This document shows positions 7,243 to 14,954 of a stretch of DNA of 32,104 nt, piece by piece. The stretch spans positions 1 to 32,104 of the forward strand of contig DAINRM010000006.1 of the NCBI GenBank assembly GCA_036741875.1, given 5' to 3'. Positions within the stretch are counted from its first letter, which is position 1; every line of letters starts with the position of its first letter. Source of the stretch: HRBIN35 sp036741875. GTDB lineage: Bacteria; Patescibacteriota; Minisyncoccia; UBA6257; HR35. A model generated the notes under the pieces. That model did no database searches, was not told the DNA's origin, and worked only from the letters and a program-made list of their open reading frames with translations. Made by a program: the position numbers and the translations under genes.

Positions 7243-8497
7243 CTTTAATTTCTAATATTTTTCCATTTCTCCAAATTTTTAAAGTAACAACGTCACCAAC
7301 TTTTTTCTTTCTGATAGTAGCTGCTAAGGTATTTTGTAGGGTTATTTTTTCGCCGTCAATTTCTAAAATCAAATCTCCTTCTTTTATTCCTGCTCTTTCT
7401 GCTGGTGAGTTTGGAATAACAGCTTTATCGCTTTTGATTTCTGTATAAACGTAAGCTCCATAAGCATAAGGTAAATTAAACTTTTCCTTAATTTTTTCAT
7501 CTACTAAAATATATTTAATACCTAAGAAGGGAATTTCTACTTTACCTTTTGTTTTCCATTCTTCAATCATTCTTTTAGCTCTATTAATAGGAATAGCAAA
7601 ACCTATATTTTGTGCTCCAGAAACAATAGCTGTATTAACTCCGATTACTTCTCCGTAAATATTAATAAGTGGACCACCGGAATTACCATAATTTATAGCA
7701 GCATCAGTTTGAATTAAATCTTCAAGTCTTTGTGATTTTCCATAGGAGTCAGAAGCAACAATATTTCTTTTTAAACCAGAAATAACACCAAAACTTACAG
7801 TATTTTGAAATTCACCTAAGGCATTGCCGATGGCAATAACAAATTCTCCTATTTGAAGATTATCAGAATTTCCTAATGGTAGAGTAGGTAAGTTATAAGC
7901 ATCTATTTTAATTAAAGCTAAATCATCAACTGGGTGTTTAAGAAGAATTTTTGCCTTAAATTTTCTTCCGTCATTTAAATAAACTGTATATTCTGCTTTA
8001 TCGTCATCAACAACATGTTTATTAGTTAAGATTAAACCATCAGAAGAAACTATAAATCCAGTGCCTCCGCCTATCTCTTCTTTTTCATAACCTTTAGTGC
8101 GATATCGAGGGATTTGAAATTCAAATTTAAAAAATGGTTCTAATTCTGGTGGTAGTTCGAATTCTTCAAAAGGATTAGAATAATATCTTTCAATTACAGG
8201 TACATATTTACTAACAACAATACTTACAACCGCCGGAGAGGCTTTTTTAACAACACTGGTAATTTCTTTTTCTAAATAGGGGAGCAGAGATAAAGAAAAT
8301 TCTGTTCTAGTTTGAATGGTAGTTGTTGAAGGAGTAAAAGAAGAGGGTATATTTAAGTTACCCTTTAAAAAATTGGAAATTTCTTTAAAAATATCTTGAG
8401 CTTCTGAAAAAATAAAATTGCTATTTAATAAAAACAAAAAAAGGAATAAAAAAGTTAAAAACAAAAAATTAAGATTTCGGTAATTTTCTTTTCGCAT
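7202..8497 (-). CDS. htrA: HtrA/DegP-type serine protease with one PDZ domain
   Basis: A 431-residue envelope protease for misfolded proteins. A signal-anchor at about residues 9-31 places the rest outside the membrane. A Ser/Thr-rich linker precedes the trypsin-like domain, whose triad is His161 (TNKHVV), Asp192 (DDLALIKID) and Ser273 (GNSGGPL). GGGTGFIVSSDGLILTNKHV marks the first barrel. A single PDZ domain follows, including NSPAERAGIKEGDLILEIDG. The gene has its own promoter box in the end of the cysteine desulfurase gene. Its 3' end overlaps the convergent membrane-protein gene by 41 bases. A single PDZ and an N-terminal anchor resemble DegS or Gram-positive HtrA. Natural substrates could include misfolded pilins or the surface protein; that is inference. 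Confidence 0.95.
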   Translation of the reverse strand: MRKENYRNLNFLFLTFLFLFLFLLNSNFIFSEAQDIFKEISNFLKGNLNIPSSFTPSTTTIQTRTEFSLSLLPYLEKEITSVVKKASPAVVSIVVSKYVPVIERYYSNPFEEFELPPELEPFFKFEFQIPRYRTKGYEKEEIGGGTGFIVSSDGLILTNKHVVDDDKAEYTVYLNDGRKFKAKILLKHPVDDLALIKIDAYNLPTLPLGNSDNLQIGEFVIAIGNALGEFQNTVSFGVISGLKRNIVASDSYGKSQRLEDLIQTDAAINYGNSGGPLINIYGEVIGVNTAIVSGAQNIGFAIPINRAKRMIEEWKTKGKVEIPFLGIKYILVDEKIKEKFNLPYAYGAYVYTEIKSDKAVIPNSPAERAGIKEGDLILEIDGEKITLQNTLAATIRKKKVGDVVTLKIWRNGKILEIKVTLGKLPENLLSQ

Positions 8498-8506
8498 TTC
8501 TAATAT

Positions 8507-8515
8507 ATTATATCA
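8507..8515 (-). promoter_or_regulatory. Extended -10 promoter of htrA, overlapping the desulfurase stop codon
   Basis: The minus strand reads TGA then TATAAT (8512-8507), nine bases before the htrA ATG at 8497. The seventh base after the box is G, predicting a 3-nt leader (GAA). The stop codon TAA of the upstream gene (8510-8508) lies inside the TATAAT box. No Shine-Dalgarno sequence is present. Confidence 0.6.
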
Positions 8516-9671
8516 GAAATTTTTTAAGTACGTAAACTACATAATTTATATCTTCTTTTGTAGTTTCTAAACCAAAAGAAAATCTTAAACTTCTTTGAGC
8601 TCTTTCTTTGTTTTTAAAAACTTCGGCAACCATATAACTTGGTTCTGGAGAACGTGATTTACAAGCAGTACCTGGTGAAACATAGATTTTATTAAAATCA
8701 AGATAAAGAAAGATTTCTTGTGATAATTTTTGAGGGAAATAAAGATTTAAAATTTTAGGCGAAGAATGATCTAAATTAGTGTTAACTTCAAAGTTTATAT
8801 TTTCTTCTTTTAATCTTTGAAGAAAATAATCTCTAATTTCTTTAAAATGCTTGATATTTTTTTCTTTTTCATTAAGGGCAAGTTCCATAGCCTTAGCAAA
8901 ACCAACAATAAGAGGTACTGCTTCTGTTCCACCTCTTAGATCAAATTCATGTCCAGAACCAGAAATAAGTCTTAAAAGAGGTATACCTGTTTTAATATAA
9001 AGACAAGCTATTCCTTTAGGACCATAAATTTTATGAGAAGAAAGAGTCATTAAATCACATTTTAAATCTTTAACATCTAAATTTTCTGTAAGCCCTGCTT
9101 GAGCAGCATCTAAATGATAAAAGATTTTTTCTTTTCTTTCTTTATTTATTTTTTCTAAAAGCTCACCAATTTTTTCTACAGGTTCTCTATTGCCAAGTTC
9201 GCTATTTATATAATGTAAAGTCACTAAAATAGTATTTTCTTTAATTTGAGAAATAATTTCTTCAGCTTCAATTAAGCCATTTTCTTTTGGTTTCAAGTAG
9301 GTAACTTCAATAATTTCTAAATCTTCTAAATCAGCTAAAGTATCTAAAATTGAAGGATGCTCTATAGAAGAAGTAATCACATGAGATTTTTTGTATCCTT
9401 TTTTAAAATAAAAATAAAAAACTAAGCCCTTAAGAGAATAATTATTGGCTTCGGTAGAAGAAGCGGTAAAGATTATTTCTCGATGACTTTCTGCATTAAG
9501 TATTTCTTTAATCTTTTCTCTTGATTCATCAACAGCTTTTAAGGCTCTTTGACCAAAAGAATGTAAACTTACAGGATTAGCAAAAATCTCAGAAAAATAT
9601 CTTTCCATTTCTTCTTTTACTTCTTTTCTTAAGGGGGTTGTGGCTGCATAATCTAAATAAATTTCTCTCAT
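8508..9671 (-). CDS. Cysteine desulfurase (NifS/IscS class)
   Basis: A 387-residue PLP enzyme that takes sulfur from cysteine and passes it on as a persulfide. It opens with IYLDYAATTPL (4-14). His105 stacks on PLP, Asp188 (HLDAAQ) contacts the pyridine nitrogen, and the Schiff-base lysine is Lys214 in SSHKIYGPKG. The catalytic cysteine is Cys337 in SPGTACKSRSPEPS, which is the IscS/NifS (group I) arrangement. The usual RSGTEN reads RGGTEA here. No IscU or other scaffold gene is adjacent, so ThiI at 4189-5310 is a plausible acceptor. The gene follows the FtsA-like gene after 21 bases and has a possible promoter of its own there. Confidence 0.93.
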   Translation of the reverse strand: MREIYLDYAATTPLRKEVKEEMERYFSEIFANPVSLHSFGQRALKAVDESREKIKEILNAESHREIIFTASSTEANNYSLKGLVFYFYFKKGYKKSHVITSSIEHPSILDTLADLEDLEIIEVTYLKPKENGLIEAEEIISQIKENTILVTLHYINSELGNREPVEKIGELLEKINKERKEKIFYHLDAAQAGLTENLDVKDLKCDLMTLSSHKIYGPKGIACLYIKTGIPLLRLISGSGHEFDLRGGTEAVPLIVGFAKAMELALNEKEKNIKHFKEIRDYFLQRLKEENINFEVNTNLDHSSPKILNLYFPQKLSQEIFLYLDFNKIYVSPGTACKSRSPEPSYMVAEVFKNKERAQRSLRFSFGLETTKEDINYVVYVLKKFLI

Positions 9672-9678
9672 TTTATTA

Positions 9679-9687
9679 ATTTTAACA
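9679..9687 (-). promoter_or_regulatory. Possible extended -10 box for the cysteine desulfurase gene
   Basis: In the 21-base gap after the FtsA-like gene the minus strand reads TGT then TAAAAT (9684-9679), seven bases before the ATG at 9671. Start-site geometry would put the first transcribed base at or just inside the ATG. TAAAAT is common by chance in DNA this AT-rich, so this is weaker than the TATAAT cases. Confidence 0.35.
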
Positions 9688-9692
9688 CAACC

Positions 9693-10868
9693 CTAAAATG
9701 GTAGAAGATTAGCAAAAAACTTTTTAATACTGTTAAAAATTTCTTCAAAAAAACTTTTTTCTTCTGGAGATTTTAAAAAATAAAAAATATTACCCCAAGA
9801 ATTTAAAAAAATAAAATCTTCTTCTTTTAATTCGCCATTTAAGTCTCTTCCTTCTTTAACATTTATTTTTAGAATTTTCCTTAAAACCTCACTCAGATGA
9901 GGAAAAATAAGCAATCCACCTATAATGTAAACACCCCCCAAAAAAGAAAATTGTGATTTCAATTTGTTAAAATAGTCAAAAAAATTGTTTTTTTTGAAAA
10001 GATTTGTTAACTTTTTTTCTAAAATTTTTTGAAAACTCTGAAAAGAAATTTTACTTTTCCCAAGTTTTATAAAGGTTTTTTTGTTAGGATTTTGCCGAAA
10101 TTCATTAAAAAAATTTTCTAAATCTTCAAGAGTTAAAGAGGATTCGCTTAAAAAATCGCTAAGAAGGTTTTCTAAGCCAAAAGAAAAAACGTTAAAAGAA
10201 GTAAGAGAACCTTGATAAAAATATGCTGAACTTAAACTATTAAAACCAAAATCTAAAATTAAAGAACCGCTTTCTTTGCTTTTAGAATCCAAAATTACTA
10301 AGGAAGCACCAAGAGGGTTAGGGAGAAAAAAATTAACTTTTATTTTATTTTCTTCAAAAATATTTCTAAGTTTAATAAAAAAACCACTGAAGATTTGAAT
10401 TACTGACATATCTATTTCTAAATATCTAGCTTCAAGACCTAAGGGATTTCTTATAGGAGTTTGAGAACCATCAAGATAAAATTTAGAGATCTCTTCATAA
10501 ATAATTTCTTGCGAAGAAGAAATAAGAGAAGTTTTTCCTAAATGTTTACATTTTCTAATATCACTTTCTTCAATAGTTTTGTTTTCAACTAAAGATTTCG
10601 GCCTTACCTTTTGAAAACTAAAAGTAGAAGAAGAAAAAGAAACAACGATGTTTATATCTTTTTGTGGTAAGCTTTTTAAAAAGTTTTTTATAAAAAAAAT
10701 AACTTCATTTAAAAACTCTTCTTCATTAATTATTTCTCCATTTTTAAAAGAAGAAATTTCTTTACTCAAATTAGTTAAAAGTTTAGGTTTGCCCGTAGGT
10801 TCCACTTCTCCTAAACAGAGTTTTAGAGTTTTACTTCCTAAATCAATACCTAAAACTTTTTCTGTCAT
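9693..10868 (-). CDS. ftsA: Divergent FtsA-like actin-fold protein
   Basis: A 391-residue actin/Hsp70-fold protein. Phosphate-1 motif LGIDLGSKTLKL is at 6-17. GSQTPIRNPLGLEARYLEID (134-153) resembles the segment around the conserved NP[IV]G in FtsA. The phosphate-2 loop reads DFGFNS (206-211) instead of D-x-G-G-G-T, so nucleotide handling may be weak or lost. YIIGGLLIFPHL (314-325) fits the adenosine motif region. The last 20 residues form an amphipathic, Phe-rich helix that resembles FtsA's membrane-targeting tail. FtsA tethers FtsZ to the membrane at division. No ftsZ is in the window; the neighbours are rpsU (1-base overlap) and the desulfurase. A second PilM-type protein is the alternative, but pilM is present at 23126-24169 and the C-terminal helix favours FtsA. 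Confidence 0.7.
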   Translation of the reverse strand: MTEKVLGIDLGSKTLKLCLGEVEPTGKPKLLTNLSKEISSFKNGEIINEEEFLNEVIFFIKNFLKSLPQKDINIVVSFSSSTFSFQKVRPKSLVENKTIEESDIRKCKHLGKTSLISSSQEIIYEEISKFYLDGSQTPIRNPLGLEARYLEIDMSVIQIFSGFFIKLRNIFEENKIKVNFFLPNPLGASLVILDSKSKESGSLILDFGFNSLSSAYFYQGSLTSFNVFSFGLENLLSDFLSESSLTLEDLENFFNEFRQNPNKKTFIKLGKSKISFQSFQKILEKKLTNLFKKNNFFDYFNKLKSQFSFLGGVYIIGGLLIFPHLSEVLRKILKINVKEGRDLNGELKEEDFIFLNSWGNIFYFLKSPEEKSFFEEIFNSIKKFFANLLPF

Positions 10869-11149
10869 TAATCTTCTTTACCTGTATACTTAATGTAATT
10901 AATATAACGTTTTCCTAATTCATAAGCTTTTTCGAAGGGCATTCCTTCTTTTAGTTTTTGTTTGATAAAGTTCATAAGTTTTAATCTATACATCCTAGCT
11001 TCATATTTTCTTCTTTCGTTCATTTTTCTTTTACGGTACATTTTTTCCTTAATTTCTAAAGCTAAGCCACTTTTTGCATATCTATTTAAAAATCTTCTCA
11101 AAAATTGTGTTAATGATTCACCTTCTTTTCTCTTAGCTTTAACTCTCAT
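10868..11149 (-). CDS. rpsU: Ribosomal protein bS21 with a C-terminal extension
   Basis: A small, very basic protein of the 30S subunit platform near the anti-Shine-Dalgarno end of 16S rRNA. The family core is visible in ESLTQFLRRFLNRYAKSGLA (residues 10-29), followed by a helical Arg/Lys-rich stretch. From the ATG at 11149 it is 93 residues, longer than the usual 60-70 or so, with an extra C-terminal part ending GKRYINYIKYTGKED. An earlier ATG at 11173 would add eight residues, but the internal methionine (MRVKAKRKEGES) fits the family start better and leaves only an 11-base overlap with the HIT gene. The stop overlaps the FtsA-like start by one base. Confidence 0.88.
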   Translation of the reverse strand: MRVKAKRKEGESLTQFLRRFLNRYAKSGLALEIKEKMYRKRKMNERRKYEARMYRLKLMNFIKQKLKEGMPFEKAYELGKRYINYIKYTGKED

Positions 11150-11561
11150 TTTTAACTTTAATAATTTTTTCATAAATTACCGACAATTCTTCTTGGGGAG
11201 GATTATAAACAACTGAATGAATAGAACCTCCTTTATCATCTTTAAAGCGAGGAATAAAATGAAGATGTAAATGTTCTATTGCTTGACCAGCTAATTTTCC
11301 ATGATTTATACCTATAGTAAAGTCTTTTGTTTCTAAAGCTTTAGAAAGAAGAGTAACTAATTTTTTAGATAAAGAGACAAGTTCTTCTCCCAACTCTTGA
11401 GGAAGATCCTCAAGATTAGCTATATGGCTTTTAGGAATAAGTAAAGTATGTCCTGGAGCATGAGGTTTAATGTCAAGAAAAGAAATAAAATTTTCGGTTT
11501 CTTCAATAACATAACTTTCTATTTCTTTTTTTGCTATTTTACAAAAAATGCAATCAGACAT
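11139..11561 (-). CDS. HIT-family (HINT-like) nucleotide hydrolase
   Basis: A 140-residue histidine-triad protein. The active site is HLHLH (His97, His99, His101) in EHLHLHFIPR, and the N-terminal CIFCKIAKKE carries a Cys4/Cys7 pair, usually a zinc site with later histidines. Members hydrolyse adenosine phosphoramidates or related nucleotides, such as aminoacyl-adenylates or Ap4A. GHTLLIPKSHIANL is the typical central strand-turn. Its place between hisS and rpsU, overlapping hisS by 8 bases, suggests co-expression with translation genes, though HIT proteins occur in many contexts. Length is normal. Confidence 0.93.
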   Translation of the reverse strand: MSDCIFCKIAKKEIESYVIEETENFISFLDIKPHAPGHTLLIPKSHIANLEDLPQELGEELVSLSKKLVTLLSKALETKDFTIGINHGKLAGQAIEHLHLHFIPRFKDDKGGSIHSVVYNPPQEELSVIYEKIIKVKNES

Positions 11562-12834
11562 TTTTTATTTGATTTAATCTTTTTTTAAGTTCCTCATTTA
11601 ATTTAGAAAGAAAAACTGTTTCTTGTGTCCCTTCTTCAAAATCTTTTAAAATAACAGCATTTTTACTCATTTCCTCAAAACCAACAATTATTACATATTT
11701 TACACCAATTTTATTAGCATATTCAAGTTGCTGACTAAGAGCTTGTTTGAAAAAATTAAAACTTACGTTAAATCCCTCTTTTCTTAAATTTTCGAGAATT
11801 TCGAAAGCTTTCATTTTAAGTTCTTCACCTACGTAAGCTACAAAAATATCTGGTTTTTCAGAATAAAAAAGACTAATTCCTTTTTCTTCCAAAATAATTT
11901 TTAATCTTTCCAAACCTAAAGCAAAACCAACACTTGGAAGGGGATTTTGTCCCCAAGCTTTTCCTAAATCATATCTGCCTCCACCTCCCAAAGCTAAATT
12001 ATCATCTTCAAGATAGTATTCAAAAACTGTTCTTTCATAATAATCAAATCCTCTAACCAAAGTTTTATCTAATTCATAAAAGGTGTTAGTTTTTTCTAAA
12101 TAAGAAAGGGTTTCTTGAAAATGAAGATTACAAAATTTACAAAGAGAATCTAAAATAAAAGGAGAATTCTTTTTATATGGCTGACAAATAACATTTTTAC
12201 AATCAAGAAGACGAAGAGGATTGGTTTTAAGTCTTCTTTGACAATCATAACAAATTTTATTTTTATATCTTGAATAATAAGAAATTAATTTGCTTTTATA
12301 TTTCGGTCTACATTTATCACATCCTAAACTGTTTATTTTAACTTTAACATTGGTAAAGTTTAAAATTTCTTTAAGAAATTTATACCCTACATAGATAGCA
12401 TAAAAATCAGCAAAGGGGTTTTCAGTATTTATAATTTCTACTCCCCATTGAGTAAATTCTCTTAATCTTCCTCTTTGCGGATTTTCTTTGCGATACATTT
12501 TTCCTAAATAGAAAAAAAGAAGAGGTTGTGGTTCAGTATGTAAACCTTCTTCAAAATAAAGTCTAATTAATGGAGCGGTGTTTTCAGGTCTTAAAACAAT
12601 TTTTTCTTTCTTTTCGCTTCCTTTAAGATAAAACATTTCTTTTTCAACAACATCAGAGGTTTGTCCTAGGCTAGTAGTAAAAACTTTTTCATTTTCAAAA
12701 AGAGGGGTTTCTACATACTTAAAGCCATGACTAACAGAAAATCTAAAAAGAAGATCATAGAGCTTAAGAAAAAAATCTGCTTCGTTTCCATATTTATCTT
12801 TTGTTCCTTTAATTTTACTAAATGGTAATTTCAT
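11554..12834 (-). CDS. hisS: Histidine-tRNA ligase
   Basis: A 426-residue class II aminoacyl-tRNA synthetase. It starts with the usual FSKIKGTKDKYGNEADFF, motif 2 is VLRPENTAPLIRLYFE (80-95), the histidine-binding loop is RGFDYYERTVFEYY (261-274), and motif 3 is near GFALGLERL. A C-terminal anticodon-binding domain begins near residue 325. Between residues 172 and 235 there are eight cysteines, six in CxxC or CxxxxC spacing (C172/C175, C195/C198, C212/C217, C232/C235), suggesting a zinc-binding insertion known from some bacterial HisRS lineages. It lies 8 bases downstream of lepB and overlaps the HIT gene by 8 bases. Confidence 0.96.
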   Translation of the reverse strand: MKLPFSKIKGTKDKYGNEADFFLKLYDLLFRFSVSHGFKYVETPLFENEKVFTTSLGQTSDVVEKEMFYLKGSEKKEKIVLRPENTAPLIRLYFEEGLHTEPQPLLFFYLGKMYRKENPQRGRLREFTQWGVEIINTENPFADFYAIYVGYKFLKEILNFTNVKVKINSLGCDKCRPKYKSKLISYYSRYKNKICYDCQRRLKTNPLRLLDCKNVICQPYKKNSPFILDSLCKFCNLHFQETLSYLEKTNTFYELDKTLVRGFDYYERTVFEYYLEDDNLALGGGGRYDLGKAWGQNPLPSVGFALGLERLKIILEEKGISLFYSEKPDIFVAYVGEELKMKAFEILENLRKEGFNVSFNFFKQALSQQLEYANKIGVKYVIIVGFEEMSKNAVILKDFEEGTQETVFLSKLNEELKKRLNQIKNV

Positions 12835-12842
12835 TTTTCATC

Positions 12843-13376
12843 TTAAAAAATACTTTTCAAACTATCTAAAGTTTTTTTAGGAGAAAAATGAAAGAGAACC
12901 CGACCAACTATTCTCTCTTTTTTAACTGGCCCCCAACTTCTTGAATCAGAACTTACTTCTCTATTATCACCTAAAACAAAATATTCATCTTTACCTAAGA
13001 CAACTTCTTTAAATCCCGAAGTGTAATGTCCTTGAAGATAATTTTCTATAAGTTCAAAACCATTAGGGTAATCCTTGTTATAAATAATTATTTTTGAATT
13101 CTCAATAACTACTTTTTCTTCAGGAAGTCCGATAATTCTTTTAATATAATAAACCTTATCATTAAAAGGAGGCTTAAAAACAATAACATCACCTCTTTTG
13201 GGTTCAGTAAGAAGATAGCTTATTTTATCAACTATAAGATAATCAAAAGAAAAATAATTTGGTTCCATACTTTTTCCTTGAACAAAAAAGGGTTCAAAAA
13301 CAAAAATTCTGATAGGAATAATAAAAAGTAAAAAAATAAAAACTTCTAAGAATGTCAAAAAATTTTTTTTGAACAT
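12843..13376 (-). CDS. lepB: Signal peptidase I
   Basis: A 177-residue membrane protease that removes signal peptides from secreted proteins. One N-terminal membrane helix spans about residues 7-27. The nucleophile is Ser36 in VQGKSMEP and the general base is Lys79 in YYIKRIIGLP. The conserved GDNREVSSDSRSWGPV lies near the C-terminus. Length is that of short Gram-positive-like forms. An in-frame TAA upstream excludes a longer start. It is the first gene of a leftward run through hisS, HIT, rpsU and ftsA, and diverges from pth with 38 bases between starts. Prepilins are instead handled by PilD at 16959-17777. Confidence 0.95.
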   Translation of the reverse strand: MFKKNFLTFLEVFIFLLFIIPIRIFVFEPFFVQGKSMEPNYFSFDYLIVDKISYLLTEPKRGDVIVFKPPFNDKVYYIKRIIGLPEEKVVIENSKIIIYNKDYPNGFELIENYLQGHYTSGFKEVVLGKDEYFVLGDNREVSSDSRSWGPVKKERIVGRVLFHFSPKKTLDSLKSIF

Positions 13377-13399
13377 TTCTGAAAATAAAATTTACCTAT

Positions 13400-13405
13400 T
13401 AAAAT
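13400..13405 (+). promoter_or_regulatory. -10 box of pth (near-leaderless start)
   Basis: TAAAAT followed by nine bases (AATTATAAC) and the pth ATG at 13415. The seventh base is A, predicting a 3-nt leader (AAC). It sits immediately beside the opposed lepB -10 box, so the two divergent promoters share about a dozen bases and may compete. Confidence 0.5.
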
Positions 13406-13406
13406 A

Positions 13407-13415
13407 ATTATAACA
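13407..13415 (-). promoter_or_regulatory. Extended -10 promoter of lepB
   Basis: The minus strand reads TGT then TATAAT (13412-13407), a strong extended -10 element. The lepB ATG is 30 bases downstream, giving a leader of about 23 nt, so this gene is not leaderless. The leader contains only a short AGG well upstream of the ATG, too far for a normal Shine-Dalgarno site. Confidence 0.55.
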
Positions 13416-13990
13416 TGAAAAAGAAAGAGAAAATAAAAATAATTTTTGGCTTAGGTAATGAAGGAGAGGATTTTGAAAGCTCCAGGCATAATATAGGAAA
13501 AGAGATAGTTAATTTTTATATAAGAGAAAGAAGGGAGGAAAAAATGTTTTATTTTTCAAAATACAATTATTTAATTTTAGCTTCCAATAATGGTTATATG
13601 AATGAAAGTGGTAAAAGTGTTAAAGAAGCTTTAAAATTTTTCAAGTTAAAACCAGAAAATCTTTTAGTTATCCATGATGATGCGGATCTTATTTTTCCTC
13701 TTTTTAAAGTCTCTTTTGCTTCTGGAAGTGGCGGACATAAAGGTGTAGAATCAATTTTTAAAGAAATAAAAAGTAAAAATTTTTGGAGATTTAGGATCGG
13801 CATTCAAAAAAAAAGAAGAGTTTTAGCTGGTAATTTAGTTCTTAAAAAATGGGAAGAGAAGGAAAAAGAAATATTGGATAAAATTAAAAAAGAATTTAAA
13901 ATCATTTTAGAAAAACTCGAAGAAAAATTACCTAACGAGCTTAATTTGAGTAAAGATTATTTTCTAAAATTAAATGAAAGAAAAAATTGA
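13415..13990 (+). CDS. pth: Peptidyl-tRNA hydrolase
   Basis: A 191-residue enzyme that recycles peptidyl-tRNA dropped from ribosomes. GLGNEGEDFESSRHNIG (12-28) contains the conserved Asn15 and catalytic His26. YMNESGKSV holds Asn63, and IHDDADL has Asp88, which assists His26. SGSGGHKGVESI follows as in the family. The usual GNPG reads GNEG here, a small deviation. The FWRFRIGI strand is typical. The 3' end overlaps the next gene by 17 bases, so the two are probably co-transcribed. It has a close-set promoter box. Confidence 0.93.
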   Translation: MKKKEKIKIIFGLGNEGEDFESSRHNIGKEIVNFYIRERREEKMFYFSKYNYLILASNNGYMNESGKSVKEALKFFKLKPENLLVIHDDADLIFPLFKVSFASGSGGHKGVESIFKEIKSKNFWRFRIGIQKKRRVLAGNLVLKKWEEKEKEILDKIKKEFKIILEKLEEKLPNELNLSKDYFLKLNERKN

Positions 13991-14954
13991 AAATAAATTA
14001 AATCAAAATCAAGAAATAAAGGAAATTTTTGAAAGAATTTTTGAGATTAAAGAATATGAAATAATACTAGAAGATCAAAAAGCTAAAGAAATTTTTCCTA
14101 ATTTTTTAAACCAAAAAATAACTATTATTAGAAACAAATTTTTAAACACGGAAACTATTTTTAATATTTCTCGGGGCAAAAGACATTTGCCTAAAAAAAG
14201 CTTTTTTTTAAAAGATGATTATGATCCTTTTTGTCGAAGTGATTTAACTATTAATGATGAAGTTGGACCTATGGAAAATGAAGCAGTAAAGATTGTAACT
14301 AATATTTCTAAAATGGCTCCCTTTCATAGCGTCCTTTATTTCAAAAAACATGAATTTGATGATCTTAATGAGAGAGATTTAATATACTCTTTTGATTTAG
14401 CTCATTTGTGGTTCAAAAAAATTGAAGAAAAATTTAAAACAAAAACAAACATTTTAATTTGGAACTACAATTATCGATCTGGTGCTTCTATTTATCATAC
14501 ACATTTTCAACTTCTTTCTTTTTATCACACACCTATGAAATTTGAATTTTTAGAAAAGAAATTAGAAGAATATCAGAAAAACTTTAGAAAGGATTATTTT
14601 GAGGATCTTTTTAAAGCTCTAAAATTTCTTGGTTTAGCTAAAAAAGAAAATAAATTAAAAATCTTTTTAAATTTAACACCCGTAAAAGAAAAAGAAATTA
14701 ACTTTTTAGGCGAATTTAAAGGAGAAAATGTTTTATGTTTTTGGAATTACTTAAAAAAATTAAGAAGTTTTGGTTTTGAGAATTTTAATTTTCTTTATCT
14801 TGCCAACTCAGAAAAAATTAAAAATATTGCCTTTTTAGTAGATAGAGGTGAAAGCTATAAAATAGTTAGCGATTTTGGAAGTTTAGAGGTTTTTATGAAT
14901 TCCGTTGTTTCCTATGACCCCTTTGAATTAGCTGAAAAAATTTTTAGTAACTAG
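13974..14954 (+). CDS. GalT/HIT-superfamily protein, substrate unknown
   Basis: A 326-residue protein whose core resembles galactose-1-phosphate uridylyltransferase and Ap4A phosphorylase relatives. SGASIYHTHFQLLSF (roughly 168-182) contains H-x-H-x-Q, the GalT-type active-site motif in which the middle histidine takes the nucleotidyl group. Before it, NEAVKIVTNISKMAPFHSVLYFKK resembles the GalT strand around the conserved Pro-x-His-Ser. The CxxC zinc sites of classical GalT are not seen. It likely transfers or hydrolyses nucleotidyl phosphates, but sugar or nucleotide preference cannot be read. It is coupled to pth by a 17-base overlap, and its end overlaps the convergent small gene by 11 bases. 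Confidence 0.6.
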   Translation: MKEKIENKLNQNQEIKEIFERIFEIKEYEIILEDQKAKEIFPNFLNQKITIIRNKFLNTETIFNISRGKRHLPKKSFFLKDDYDPFCRSDLTINDEVGPMENEAVKIVTNISKMAPFHSVLYFKKHEFDDLNERDLIYSFDLAHLWFKKIEEKFKTKTNILIWNYNYRSGASIYHTHFQLLSFYHTPMKFEFLEKKLEEYQKNFRKDYFEDLFKALKFLGLAKKENKLKIFLNLTPVKEKEINFLGEFKGENVLCFWNYLKKLRSFGFENFNFLYLANSEKIKNIAFLVDRGESYKIVSDFGSLEVFMNSVVSYDPFELAEKIFSN

